Source: Streptomyces sp. ISL-12 | Lineage (GTDB): Bacteria > Actinomycetota > Actinomycetes > Streptomycetales > Streptomycetaceae | NCBI RefSeq assembly: GCF_018614415.1 | Contig: NZ_JAGGOO010000124.1 | Location: forward strand, 1 to 59,935 | Direction: 5' to 3' | DNA length: 59,935 nt | Shown here: in pieces, positions 42,859 to 51,033 of the stretch | Position numbering within the stretch: position 1 is the first letter of the stretch | How the letters are laid out: each line of letters opens with the position of its first letter | Program-made: the position numbers and the translations under genes | The notes under the pieces: generated by a model | Databases searched by the model: none | Seen by the model: only the letters and a program-made list of their open reading frames with translations | Told to the model about the DNA's origin: nothing

Positions 42859-43069
42859 GCGCACCAGCTGAGCCTCCGAGGGAAACCCTCGCACTGGCCC
42901 CGATCTCCCCTCGTGAATTCCACCGCCGGCCGTTTTCCGCCGTGATTTCGGCCTTTCCGGGAACAGTGCGCCCGCACGCCTGAATCCCGGTCATCGCAAC
43001 ACGTTTCCCGGTCACCGCACGCGCTTTTCGCATGCGCTTTCCCGCACGCTCTCTCGCCAGGAGTTCTCC
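42859..43069 (+). other. 5' leader RNA between the Cys leader and sfnG
   Basis: Contains a hairpin CGAGGG-aaa-CCCTCG (42877-42891) starting 19 nt after the leader stop, plus weaker pairings GGCCG/CGGCC and CCGGGA/TCCCGG further on. The sfnG ribosome site CAGGAG is at the end. Upstream (42641-42740) nothing beyond the promoter and the LysR start region was recognised. Confidence 0.4.
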
Positions 43070-44200
43070 ATGTCCGAACCACCCGGATCCGACCCCGTCC
43101 GCTTCGCCTACTGGGTGCCGAACGTCAGCGGCGGCCTGGTCACCAGCACCATCGAGCAGCGCACCGACTGGGGCTACGACTACAACCGCGAACTCGCCGT
43201 CCTCGCCGAGAACAACGGCTTCGACTACGCCCTCAGCCAGGTCCGCTACATGGCAAGCTACGGCGCCGAGTTCCAGCACGAGTCGACCAGCTTCAGCCTC
43301 GCCCTGCTGCTCGCCACCCAGCGGCTCAAGGTCATCGCCGCCGTCCACCCCGGCCTGTGGCACCCCGGCGTCCTCGCCAAGCTCGGCGCCACCGCCGACC
43401 ACTTGTCGAACGGCCGCTTCGCCGTCAACGTCGTCAGCGGCTGGTTCAAGGGCGAGTTCACCGCCCTCGGCGAGCCCTGGCTGGAGCACGACGAGCGCTA
43501 CCGTCGCTCCGAGGAGTTCATCCGCGCCCTGCGCCAGATCTGGACCGAGGACCACGCCGAACTCGCCGGTGACTTCTACCGGTTGCGTGACTTCTCCCTC
43601 AAGCCCAAGCCGCTGAACACCCCCGAGCGCCCGCACCCGGAGATCTTCCAGGGCGGCAACTCCACCGCCGCCCGCGCCATGGCGGGCCGCGTCTCCGACT
43701 GGTACTTCAGCAACGGCAAGGACTTCGACGGCGTCACCGAGCAGATCGCCGACGTCCGCGCCTCGGCCGCCCGAGCGGGCCGTACGGCACCGAAGTTCGG
43801 CCTCAACGGTTTCCTCATCGCCCGTGACACCGAGGCCGAGGCCCGCGACACGCTCCGCGAGATCGTCGCCAAGGCCGACACCGAGGCCGTCCACGGCTTC
43901 CGCGACGCCGTCCAGCAGGCCGGTCCGTCCACCGCCGACGGCAAGGGCATGTGGCAGGACTCCGGCTTCGAGGACCTGGTCCAGTACAACGACGGCTTCC
44001 GTACGGGCCTGATCGGCACGCCCGAGCAGGTCGCCGAGCGGATCGTCGCCTACAAGCGGCTCGGCGTCGACCTCTTCCTTCTCGGCTTCCTGCACTACCT
44101 GGAGGAGGTCGAGTACTTCGGCAAGCGCGTGCTCCCCCTGGTACGCGAACTGGAGGCACGGGAGGCCGAGCCGGAGCCCGTCGCCGCCGCCCACGCCTGA
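43070..44200 (+). CDS. sfnG: Dimethylsulfone monooxygenase SfnG
   Basis: 376 aa, ATG with CAGGAG. Characteristic segments: VRFAYWVPNVSGGLVTSTIEQRTDW, QVRYMASYGAEFQHESTSFSLALLLATQRL, VNVVSGWFKGEFTALGEPWLEHDERYRRSEEFI and EIFQGGNSTAARAMAGRVSDWYFSNGKDF. SfnG uses FMNH2 and oxygen to convert dimethylsulfone to methanesulfinate, part of DMS/DMSO2 sulfur scavenging. First structural gene of operon C. Confidence 0.92.
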   Translation: MSEPPGSDPVRFAYWVPNVSGGLVTSTIEQRTDWGYDYNRELAVLAENNGFDYALSQVRYMASYGAEFQHESTSFSLALLLATQRLKVIAAVHPGLWHPGVLAKLGATADHLSNGRFAVNVVSGWFKGEFTALGEPWLEHDERYRRSEEFIRALRQIWTEDHAELAGDFYRLRDFSLKPKPLNTPERPHPEIFQGGNSTAARAMAGRVSDWYFSNGKDFDGVTEQIADVRASAARAGRTAPKFGLNGFLIARDTEAEARDTLREIVAKADTEAVHGFRDAVQQAGPSTADGKGMWQDSGFEDLVQYNDGFRTGLIGTPEQVAERIVAYKRLGVDLFLLGFLHYLEEVEYFGKRVLPLVRELEAREAEPEPVAAAHA

Positions 44201-44244
44201 CCTGACCGCACCCGCATCCGCACCCGAGACCAGAGGACCTCACC

Positions 44245-45462
44245 ATGAGCACCGCCGCACCGGCCGACTGGAAGACCGCCCCCGCCCCGCTGACCGCCCA
44301 GGACTGGATCGCCCGCGCCGCCGAGGTCGCCGCCGTCCTCGCCACCGACGCCGCCGCCCGCGACAAGGCCGCGGCCACCCCGTACGCCGAGGTCCAACTG
44401 CTGAAGGACTCCGGCCTGGTCACCCTCCTCGGCCCCGTCGAGCACGGGGGCGCGGGCCAGGACTGGCCCACCGCCTACCGCGTCGTCCGCGAGGTCGCCA
44501 AGGCCGACGGCTCCATCGGCCAGTTGCTCGGCTACCACTACCTGTGGAACTGGGCCGCCCGTCTGGTCGCCACCCGCGAACAGTGGGAGCACGTGGAGGC
44601 CGAGGCCGCCCGCAACCAGTGGTTCTTCGGCGGCGCGGTCAATCCGCGCGACGAGGACGTGACGGTGAAGGACGAGGGCGACACCCTCACCTTCACCGGA
44701 CGCAAGTCCTTCTCCACGGGCGGCAAGGTCTCCGACGTCACCGTCCTCGAAGGGGTCCTGGAGGGCACCGACGACCACGTCTTCGCCATCGTCCCGTCCG
44801 ACAGCGAGGGACTGACCTTCCACGACGACTGGGACAACATCGGCCAGCGCCTGACCGAGAGCGGCGGCGTCACCATCGACGCCGTACGCGTCCCCTGGTC
44901 GGCCGCGGCGGGCTATGTGGACAAGCAGTTCCAGCCGCGCGTCTACAACACCCTGAACGTGCCCACCATCCAGCTCGTCTTCGTCAACTTCTACCTCGGC
45001 ATCGCCGCCGGCGCCCTGGAGACCGCCGCCACCTACACCCGGACCAAGTCCCGCGCCTGGCTGCACGGCGGTCAGGAGCACGCCGTGGACGAGCCGTACG
45101 TCATCGACACCTACGGCGACCTCACCGCCAAGCTGTGGGCCGCCGAAGCGCTGGCCGACGCCGTGGCCGCCGAGGGCCAGAAACTGCACGACGCCCCGGA
45201 CGCGGTCACCGAGCAGGCCCGCGGCGAGTTCGAGGTGCGAGTCGCCGCGGTGAAGGCCCGCGCCACCGACGTGGCCCTGGAGGTCACCAACCGGATCTTC
45301 GAGGTGACCGGCGCCCGGTCCACCGCCTCCGCGTACGGCTTCGACCGGTTCTGGCGCAACGTCCGCACCCACACGCTCCACGACCCGGTGGCCTACAAGC
45401 GCCGCGAGATCGGCCGCCACGTCCTCACCGGCGAACTGCCGCAGCCCACCTGGTACTCCTGA
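44245..45462 (+). CDS. Acyl-CoA-dehydrogenase-fold flavin monooxygenase (DszC/SfnC-like)
   Basis: 405 aa. Three-domain acyl-CoA dehydrogenase fold: N-terminal helices (LLKDSGLVTLLGPVEHGGAGQDWPTAYRVVREVAKADGSIGQLLGYHYLWN), beta domain (WFFGGAVNPRD; GRKSFSTGGKVSDV) and C-terminal helices ending FWRNVRTHTLHDPVAYKRREIGRHVLTGELP. The RNVRTHTLHDP ending is typical of the DszC-like sulfur monooxygenases rather than true dehydrogenases. It probably oxidises a sulfur compound with FMNH2 from the following ssuE-like reductase. Confidence 0.88.
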   Translation: MSTAAPADWKTAPAPLTAQDWIARAAEVAAVLATDAAARDKAAATPYAEVQLLKDSGLVTLLGPVEHGGAGQDWPTAYRVVREVAKADGSIGQLLGYHYLWNWAARLVATREQWEHVEAEAARNQWFFGGAVNPRDEDVTVKDEGDTLTFTGRKSFSTGGKVSDVTVLEGVLEGTDDHVFAIVPSDSEGLTFHDDWDNIGQRLTESGGVTIDAVRVPWSAAAGYVDKQFQPRVYNTLNVPTIQLVFVNFYLGIAAGALETAATYTRTKSRAWLHGGQEHAVDEPYVIDTYGDLTAKLWAAEALADAVAAEGQKLHDAPDAVTEQARGEFEVRVAAVKARATDVALEVTNRIFEVTGARSTASAYGFDRFWRNVRTHTLHDPVAYKRREIGRHVLTGELPQPTWYS

Positions 45463-45473
45463 AAGGACCTCCG

Positions 45474-46031
45474 ATGGCCACCATCCTGTCCGTCTCCGGC
45501 AGCCCCTCCGCCACCTCCCGCACCGCCCGGCTGCTGCGCCACCTGGACGAGCGGCTCAGGGCCCAGGGGCACGACGTGATCCCGTTCGACGTCCGCACCC
45601 TGCCGCCCGAGGCCCTGCTGCACGCCGACTTCCGGAACCCGGCGATCACCGAGGCCACCGCCCTGTTCGAACGCGCGGACGGCATCGTGATCGGCACGCC
45701 CGTCTACAAGGCCGCCTACTCCGGCCTGCTCAAGGCGCTGCTCGACCTGCTCCCGCAGTACGCGCTGACCGGCAAGACCGTCCTCCCGCTGGCCACCGGC
45801 GGCACCACCGCCCACGTCCTGGCCATCGACTACGCCCTGCGCCCCGTACTGAACTCCATGGGCCCCGCCCACATCACGCCGGGCTGGTTCACCCTCGACA
45901 AGGACATCACCGTGGGCGACGACGGCACCCTGACCGTCGCGCGCGGTGCTGCCGAGGCCCTGGCCCAGGTCACCGACCAGTTCTCGCTCGCCCTCGGAGG
46001 CCGGCCGACCCTGCTGGCGGCCACCGGATGA
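45474..46031 (+). CDS. NAD(P)H-dependent FMN reductase (SsuE/MsuE-like), copy 1
   Basis: 185 aa. Flavodoxin-like fold: TILSVSGSPSATSRTARLL (FMN phosphate loop), ADGIVIGTPVYKAAYSGLLKALLDLLPQYAL and LPLATGGTTAHVLAIDYALRPVL, all typical of SsuE. It supplies reduced FMN to the two-component monooxygenases. Its stop overlaps the sfnB-like start (ATGA). A near-identical paralogue lies in inverse orientation at 50468-51022 (about ten differences in the first 137 residues). Confidence 0.93.
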   Translation: MATILSVSGSPSATSRTARLLRHLDERLRAQGHDVIPFDVRTLPPEALLHADFRNPAITEATALFERADGIVIGTPVYKAAYSGLLKALLDLLPQYALTGKTVLPLATGGTTAHVLAIDYALRPVLNSMGPAHITPGWFTLDKDITVGDDGTLTVARGAAEALAQVTDQFSLALGGRPTLLAATG

Positions 46032-47215
46032 GCGCGGTGACCGTGATCGGCGGCGACGACGAGGCCCTCGCCGTCGCCGCCGGGCTGGCCGCCGGCTTCC
46101 GCGAGGGGGCCACCGAGCGGGACGCGCTGCGCAGGCTCCCGCACGCGGAGGTGGAGCGGCTGTCCGCCTCCGGGCTGCTCGGTGTGACGGTGCCCGAGGA
46201 GTTCGGCGGCGCGGACGTCCGTACGGAGACTCTCGCCGAGATCTTCCGGCTGCTGGCCACCGCCGACGCCAGCCTCGCCCAGATCCCGCAGAGCCACTTC
46301 GTGTACGTCGGCGTGCTGCGCCGGCAAGGGACGCGGGAGCAGCTGAAGTTCTTCTTCGGCGAGGTGCTGGACGGCAGGAGGTTCGGCAACGCGCAGTCCG
46401 AGGCGGGCACCAAGCACGTCCAGGACATCAGGACCCGGCTCGTGCGGCGCCCGGACGGGACGTACGTCCTCGACGGGGTCAAGCACTACTCCACCGGCGC
46501 GCTGTTCGCCCACTGGATCCCGGTCCTCGCCCGCGCCGGTGACGACACCCTGCACGTGGCGTACGTACCGCGCGACGCGCCCGGCCTCACGGTCGTGGAC
46601 GACTGGGACGGCATGGGACAGCGCACGACCGCCAGCGGAACCGTCCGCCTGGAGTCGGTGCCCGTCCCCGCCGACCGGGTCCTGCCGCACCACCTCACTT
46701 TCCAGGGCCCTCAGCTTCATGGCGCCGTGGCCCAGTTGCTGCACGCCGCCATCGACGCCGGGATCGCCTCCGGAGCACTCGCCGAGGCCGTGGAGTTCGT
46801 CCGCACGAAGAGCCGGCCCTGGTTCGAGAGCGGGTTCGACACCGCAGCCGAGGACCCGCTGCTGATCCAGCGTTTCGGTGAGCTGGCGATCCAGGTACGT
46901 GCCGCCGACGCGCTGCTCGCCGCCGCGGCGAGGTCCGTGGACACCGCCCGCGCCGACCTCACCGACGACTCGGCCGCCGAGGCGTCGATCGCGGTCGCCG
47001 CCGCCAAGGTGACGGCGGCGAAGGCGGCCGTGGAGGTCGGCAGCGCCCTGTTCGAAGTCTCCGGGACCCGGGCGGCGCTCGACTCCCTGGGCCTGCACCG
47101 CCACTGGCGTGACGCCCGTACCCACACCCTGCACGATCCGGCCCGCTGGAAGGTCCAGCACATCGGCCGCCACGTCCTGAACGGGACCAGGCCGCCCCGG
47201 CACGGCCTCCTGTGA
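46028..47215 (+). CDS. sfnB: SfnB-family sulfur acquisition oxidoreductase
   Basis: 395 aa, acyl-CoA dehydrogenase fold. Seen: HAEVERLSASGLLGVTVPEEFGGADVRTETLAEIFRLLATADASLAQIPQSHF, FGNAQSEAGTKHVQDI and LHRHWRDARTHTLHDPARWKVQHIGRHVLNG. SfnB proteins accompany sfnG and are annotated as sulfur acquisition oxidoreductases; exact reaction is unsettled. Coupled to the upstream reductase gene. Confidence 0.88.
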   Translation: MSAVTVIGGDDEALAVAAGLAAGFREGATERDALRRLPHAEVERLSASGLLGVTVPEEFGGADVRTETLAEIFRLLATADASLAQIPQSHFVYVGVLRRQGTREQLKFFFGEVLDGRRFGNAQSEAGTKHVQDIRTRLVRRPDGTYVLDGVKHYSTGALFAHWIPVLARAGDDTLHVAYVPRDAPGLTVVDDWDGMGQRTTASGTVRLESVPVPADRVLPHHLTFQGPQLHGAVAQLLHAAIDAGIASGALAEAVEFVRTKSRPWFESGFDTAAEDPLLIQRFGELAIQVRAADALLAAAARSVDTARADLTDDSAAEASIAVAAAKVTAAKAAVEVGSALFEVSGTRAALDSLGLHRHWRDARTHTLHDPARWKVQHIGRHVLNGTRPPRHGLL

Positions 47216-47251
47216 CGAACACCCTGATCGCACCCCTGATCGGAGCCCCAC

Positions 47252-48409
47252 GTGTCCCTCACCTTCCACTGGTTCCTCCCCACCAACGGCGACAGCCGCC
47301 ACGTCGTCGGCGGCGGCCACGGCACCCCCGCCACGGCCTCGGGCCGCGACCGGCCGCCGACGGTGGCCTACCTGAGCCAGATCGCCCGCGCCGCCGAGGA
47401 CCTGGGCTTCACCGGCGCGCTCACCCCCACCGGCGCCTGGTGCGAGGACGCCTGGCTGACCACCGCCATGGTCAGCCAGCACACCGAGCGCCTGAAGTTC
47501 CTCGTCGCCTTCCGGCCCGGCTTCGTCTCGCCCACGCTCGCCGCGCAGATGGCGTCCACCTTCCAGCGCCAGACCGGCGGACGGCTGCTGCTCAACGTCG
47601 TCACCGGTGGCGAGAGCCACGAGCAGCGCGCCTACGGCGACTTCCTCGACAAGGACGACCGGTACCGGCGTACCGGCGAGTTCCTCCAGGTCGTCCGTGG
47701 ACTGTGGGAGGGCAGGAGCGTCGACCTGGACGGTGCGCACCTGCGGATCGAGGACGCGCGGCTGGCCCGGGTGCCCGACCCGGTGCCCGAGGTGTACTTC
47801 GGCGGCTCCTCGCCCGTGGCGGGTGAGGTCGCCGCCCGGTACGTCGACACGTACCTCACCTGGGGCGAACCGCCGGCGGCCGTCGCCGGGAAGATCGCCT
47901 GGATCCGGTCGCTGGTGGCCAAGGAGGGCCGCACCCTCCGCTTCGGCATCCGGCTGCACGTCATCACCCGGGACACCTCCGAGCAGGCCTGGGCGGAGGC
48001 GGACCGGCTCCTCGACGGCTTCGACCCCGACACCGTGGCGTCCGTGCAGGCCGGGCTCGCCCGCAGCGAGTCCGAGGGACAGCGGCGCATGCTCGCCCTG
48101 CACGGCGGCGGCCGCGACGGGCTGGAGATCCACCCCAACCTGTGGGCCGGCATCGGGCTGGTGCGCGGCGGAGCGGGCACGGCCCTGGTCGGCAGCCACG
48201 ACGAGGTCGCCGAACGGATCGAGGAGTACGCCGGCCTGGGCATCGACGAGTTCGTCCTGTCGGGCTATCCGCACCTGGAGGAGGCGTACTGGTTCGGCGA
48301 GGGCGTCCTGCCGAAGCTCCGGGCGCGGGGCCTGTGGCAGCACCCGTCCGGCGAGCGGCCGGCCCCTTCCGCGCAGGTCCCCTTCGCCGGCGCCGGCGGC
48401 CCGCGATGA
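47252..48409 (+). CDS. ssuD: FMNH2-dependent alkanesulfonate monooxygenase SsuD
   Basis: 385 aa, GTG start with GGAG. Cleaves alkanesulfonates to aldehyde and sulfite. Seen: FHWFLPTNGDSRHVVGGGHG, GFTGALTPTGAWCEDAWL with the conserved Cys64 (equivalent to the SsuD active-site-region Cys54), FLVAFRPGFVSPTLAAQMASTFQRQTGGRLLLNVVTGGES and VYFGGSSPVAGEVAARYVDTYLTWGEPP. Last complete gene of operon C. Confidence 0.93.
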   Translation: MSLTFHWFLPTNGDSRHVVGGGHGTPATASGRDRPPTVAYLSQIARAAEDLGFTGALTPTGAWCEDAWLTTAMVSQHTERLKFLVAFRPGFVSPTLAAQMASTFQRQTGGRLLLNVVTGGESHEQRAYGDFLDKDDRYRRTGEFLQVVRGLWEGRSVDLDGAHLRIEDARLARVPDPVPEVYFGGSSPVAGEVAARYVDTYLTWGEPPAAVAGKIAWIRSLVAKEGRTLRFGIRLHVITRDTSEQAWAEADRLLDGFDPDTVASVQAGLARSESEGQRRMLALHGGGRDGLEIHPNLWAGIGLVRGGAGTALVGSHDEVAERIEEYAGLGIDEFVLSGYPHLEEAYWFGEGVLPKLRARGLWQHPSGERPAPSAQVPFAGAGGPR

Positions 48410-48579
48410 CCCAGGTGCTCACCGGCGACGCCGAGGCGGTCGCCGGCGCGGCCGGGCCGGCCGCCGGGTCAGCCCGCGCGGCCCGGCCCGGTACGTCCCG
48501 CGGCATGCGGGACGTCTCCTGGCGGCACGGCAGGACCGGCGGCACGGCGGGACGCGGTCACAGCGCCCGCGCCGCATAG
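48406..48579 (+). pseudogene. N-terminal remnant of a second SfnB-like gene
   Basis: An ATG overlapping the ssuD stop (ATGA) opens a 57-codon frame. Its start, VLTGDAEAVAGAAGPAAGSA, resembles the start of the SfnB-like protein encoded at 46028 (VIGGDDEALAVAAGLAAGFR). After ~25 residues the frame turns into Arg/Gly-rich sequence through the terminator hairpin and ends inside the opposing flavoprotein gene. Likely a coupled downstream gene lost by deletion. Weak but consistent evidence. Confidence 0.4.
48493..48515. terminator. Bidirectional hairpin between operons C and D
   Basis: ACGTCCCGC (48493-48501) pairs with GCGGGACGT (48507-48515) around a 5-nt loop. It follows the ssuD stop by 84 nt on the plus strand and the flavoprotein stop by 43 nt on the minus strand. 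Confidence 0.65.
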
Positions 48580-50270
48580 GCCCGGACGTCCGGGTCCGGG
48601 TCCGTCGTCGCGGCGGCCAGGGCCGCTCGGGCGTCCTCGGCCGCGCGGTGGCGGGTCAGGGCCAGTACGGCGGCCTTGCGGACGTCGGCGTTGGCGTCGG
48701 CGACGGCCTTGGCCAGTGCGGGGACGGCGAGGCCGGGAGCCGCGGCGGACAGGGCGCCGGCGGCACCGGCCCGCACCTGCCAGGCCGGGTCGGTCAGGGC
48801 CTCCTCGGCGCGGGCGGCCAGGACGGCCGGGCAGCCGGCCGTGCCCAGGGCCTCGTAGGCGGCCGCGCGTACCAGGTCGTTCACGAAGCGGCGGAGCTTG
48901 TACTCGACCTGGGGCTGCGGTGGGCCGTCGGGGCTGCGCAGCGGACGGTAGATCAGCTCGTGCGCCTGCGACAACTGGTCCAGGGGCGACTCTCCCTCGT
49001 AGCGCCCGTACTGGGACGCGTCCGCGCCCGCCAGGTCGCCGTAGACGAACGCGCCGATCATGTAGTTGTGGGGGACGCAGGCCAGGTCGTCGGCGGCGTA
49101 CAGCCGGGGGACGGTCGTACGGGCGTGGTCGTCGACCCGCACCCCCGACGCCGAATGGCCGCCGCACAGGCCGATCTCGGAGATGTGCATCTCCACGTCG
49201 TGGGTGCGGTAGTCGTGGCCGCGGCCCGCGTGGAAGGTGCCGCGCGTCGGGCGCTCGGTGGAGTGCAGGATCGACTCCAGGGCCGAGACCGACTCCTCCG
49301 GGAGGTGGCTGAGCTTCAGGTACACCGGTCCGCGGTCGCTGGCCACCTCCGCGGCGAACTCGGCCATCGTCTGCCCCGACCAGTAGTCGGAGTCGACGAA
49401 GCGTTCGCCGTGCCGGTCGACCTGATAACCGCCGAAGGGATTGGCGACGTACGCGCGGGCCGGGCCGTTGTAGTCCTTGATCAGCGGGTTGATCTGGAAA
49501 CACTCGATGCCGGTCAGCTCGGCACCCGCGTGGTACGCCATCGCGTAGCCGTCGCCCGCGTTCGTCGGGTTCTCGTAGGTGCCGTAGAGACAGCCCGGCG
49601 CGGGCAGGCCGAGACGGCCGCAGGCGCCGGTCGCCAGGATCACCGCGCCCGCGCGGACGGTGACGAAGGCGCCGGTGCGGGTGTTGAGGCCGGCCGCGCC
49701 CACGGCGCGCCCGTCCTCGGGAGACGTCAGCACACGCACCGGCATCACCCGGTTCTCGATCCGGACCCGCTCGCGCATCTCGCGCCGCCGCAGCTGCCGG
49801 TACAGGACCTTCTTGACGTCCTTGCCCTCCGGCATCGGCAGCACGTATGAGCCTGAGCGGTGGACCTGGCGGACCGCGTAGTCGCCGTGCTCGTCCTTCT
49901 CGAACTTCACGCCGTACGACTCCAGGCGCCGCACCATGGCGAAGCCGCGGGTGGCGGTCTGGCGGACGGTGGACTGGTCGACGATGCCGTCGTCGGCGCG
50001 GGTGATCTCGGCCACGTAGTCGTCGGGTTCGGCGCGGCCGGGGATGACCGCGATGTTGACGCCGTCCATGCCCATGGCGAGCGCGCCGGAGTGGCGGACG
50101 TGCGCCTTCTCCAGCAGCAGGACGTCCGAGCCGTGCTCGGCGGCGGTCAGCGCGGCCATGGTGCCGGCGGTGCCGCCGCCGATGACGAGGACGTCGCAGG
50201 CCAGTTCCTCGGCGTCGCCGAGGGCGGGGACGCGGAGGGTCTCCGAGGGGGTGTGCGCGGGGGTGGTCAC
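48558..50270 (-). CDS. AprA/fumarate-reductase-like flavoprotein fused to HEAT repeats
   Basis: 570 aa, GTG start after GAAAGG. FAD-binding Rossmann motif DVLVIGGGTAGTMAALTAAEHG (about 26-48), SGALAMGMDGVNIAVIPG, a second FAD-region VILATGACGRLGLPAPG and a catalytic-domain stretch with ASGVRVDDHARTTVPRLYAADDLACVPHNYMIGAFVYGDLAG. The last ~100 residues are HEAT-like helices (AWQVRAGAAGALSAAAPGLAVPAL; NADVRKAAVLALTRH; DPDVRAYAARAL). Such flavoproteins occur in bacterial sulfonate clusters, where they may act as oxidoreductases on sulfur intermediates. The ferredoxin-type partner usual for AprA relatives is not encoded nearby. Last gene of operon D. Confidence 0.85.
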   Translation of the reverse strand: MTTPAHTPSETLRVPALGDAEELACDVLVIGGGTAGTMAALTAAEHGSDVLLLEKAHVRHSGALAMGMDGVNIAVIPGRAEPDDYVAEITRADDGIVDQSTVRQTATRGFAMVRRLESYGVKFEKDEHGDYAVRQVHRSGSYVLPMPEGKDVKKVLYRQLRRREMRERVRIENRVMPVRVLTSPEDGRAVGAAGLNTRTGAFVTVRAGAVILATGACGRLGLPAPGCLYGTYENPTNAGDGYAMAYHAGAELTGIECFQINPLIKDYNGPARAYVANPFGGYQVDRHGERFVDSDYWSGQTMAEFAAEVASDRGPVYLKLSHLPEESVSALESILHSTERPTRGTFHAGRGHDYRTHDVEMHISEIGLCGGHSASGVRVDDHARTTVPRLYAADDLACVPHNYMIGAFVYGDLAGADASQYGRYEGESPLDQLSQAHELIYRPLRSPDGPPQPQVEYKLRRFVNDLVRAAAYEALGTAGCPAVLAARAEEALTDPAWQVRAGAAGALSAAAPGLAVPALAKAVADANADVRKAAVLALTRHRAAEDARAALAAATTDPDPDVRAYAARAL

Positions 50271-50281
50271 CGGGGGGCCTT

Positions 50282-50461
50282 TCAGATACCGAGCGAGGTG
50301 AGGATGTCGCGACGCTGGGCTGCGCGCGCCGGGTCGTCATGGGCGGCGCCCTCGCGCGGTCGCGGCACGTCCCGTACGGCGATCAGCCGGCCCGCGCCAG
50401 CGAGGCGGCTGCCCCTTGCCGGTCCCTGTGCGGCGAGTGGGAGCCGTACGACCCGCGCCAC
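50282..50461 (-). pseudogene. Possible C-terminal remnant of an SsuB-like ATPase
   Basis: A 59-codon frame from a GTG at 50461, 6 nt after the reductase stop, ends 11 nt before the flavoprotein start. Its end reads AGRLIAVRDVPRPREGAAHD and then AAQRRDILTSLGI, which has the look of the C-terminus of a sulfonate-importer ATPase (a 'D-V-P-R-P-R' strand followed by a final R-R-x-I-L-x-x-L-G helix). The Walker motifs are absent. It could also be a free-standing mini protein. Low certainty. Confidence 0.35.
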
Positions 50462-50467
50462 CTTCGC

Positions 50468-51022
50468 TCACGCCGCCGCCCGCAGGGGCCGGCGACGGCT
50501 GAGGGCGGCGGAGAACTGGTCGGTGACCTGGTCGAGCGCCTCCTGTGTGCCCGGTTCGACGAGGACGCCGCCGTCCTGCCGTACCTCGATGTGCTGGTCC
50601 AGGACGAAGCAGCCGGGGGTGATGTGGGCGGGGCCCATGGAGTTCAGTACGGGGCGCAGGGCGTAGTCGATGGCCAGGACGTGGGCGGTGGTGCCGCCGG
50701 TGGCCAGTGGCAGGACGGTCTTGCCGGTCAGCGCGTACTGCGGCAGCAGGTCGAGCAGTGACTTCAGCAGCCCGGAGTAGGCGGCCTTGTAGACGGGGGT
50801 GCCGATCACGACGCCGTCCGCCTGTTCGAACAGGGCGGTGGCCTCGGTGATCGCCGGGTGGCCGAAGTCGGCGTGCAGCAGGGCCTCGGCGGGGAGCGTA
50901 CGCACGTCCAGCGGGATCACGTCGTGCCCCTGGGCCCTGAGCCGGCCGTCGAGGTGACGCAGCAGCCGGGCGGTGCGGGAGGCGGCGGAAGGGCTGCCGG
51001 AAACGGAGAGAACAGTCGCCAC
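50468..51022 (-). CDS. NAD(P)H-dependent FMN reductase (SsuE/MsuE-like), copy 2
   Basis: 184 aa, GTG start with AAGGAG upstream. Same motifs as the plus-strand copy at 45474 (SVSGSPSAASRTARLL; GTPVYKAAYSGLLKSLLDLLPQYAL; LPLATGGTTAHVLAIDYALRPVL). The two copies are nearly identical to about residue 137 and then diverge in the last ~45 residues, as expected for duplication or gene conversion of the catalytic part. It provides FMNH2 for the monooxygenase of operon D. Confidence 0.92.
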   Translation of the reverse strand: MATVLSVSGSPSAASRTARLLRHLDGRLRAQGHDVIPLDVRTLPAEALLHADFGHPAITEATALFEQADGVVIGTPVYKAAYSGLLKSLLDLLPQYALTGKTVLPLATGGTTAHVLAIDYALRPVLNSMGPAHITPGCFVLDQHIEVRQDGGVLVEPGTQEALDQVTDQFSAALSRRRPLRAAA

Positions 51023-51033
51023 GAGGAGCTCCT

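Noticed and set aside
45474..51022. Composite transposon bounded by the inverted ssuE copies
   Set aside because: No transposase, terminal inverted repeats or target duplications seen; the repeats are functional genes integrated in two operons.
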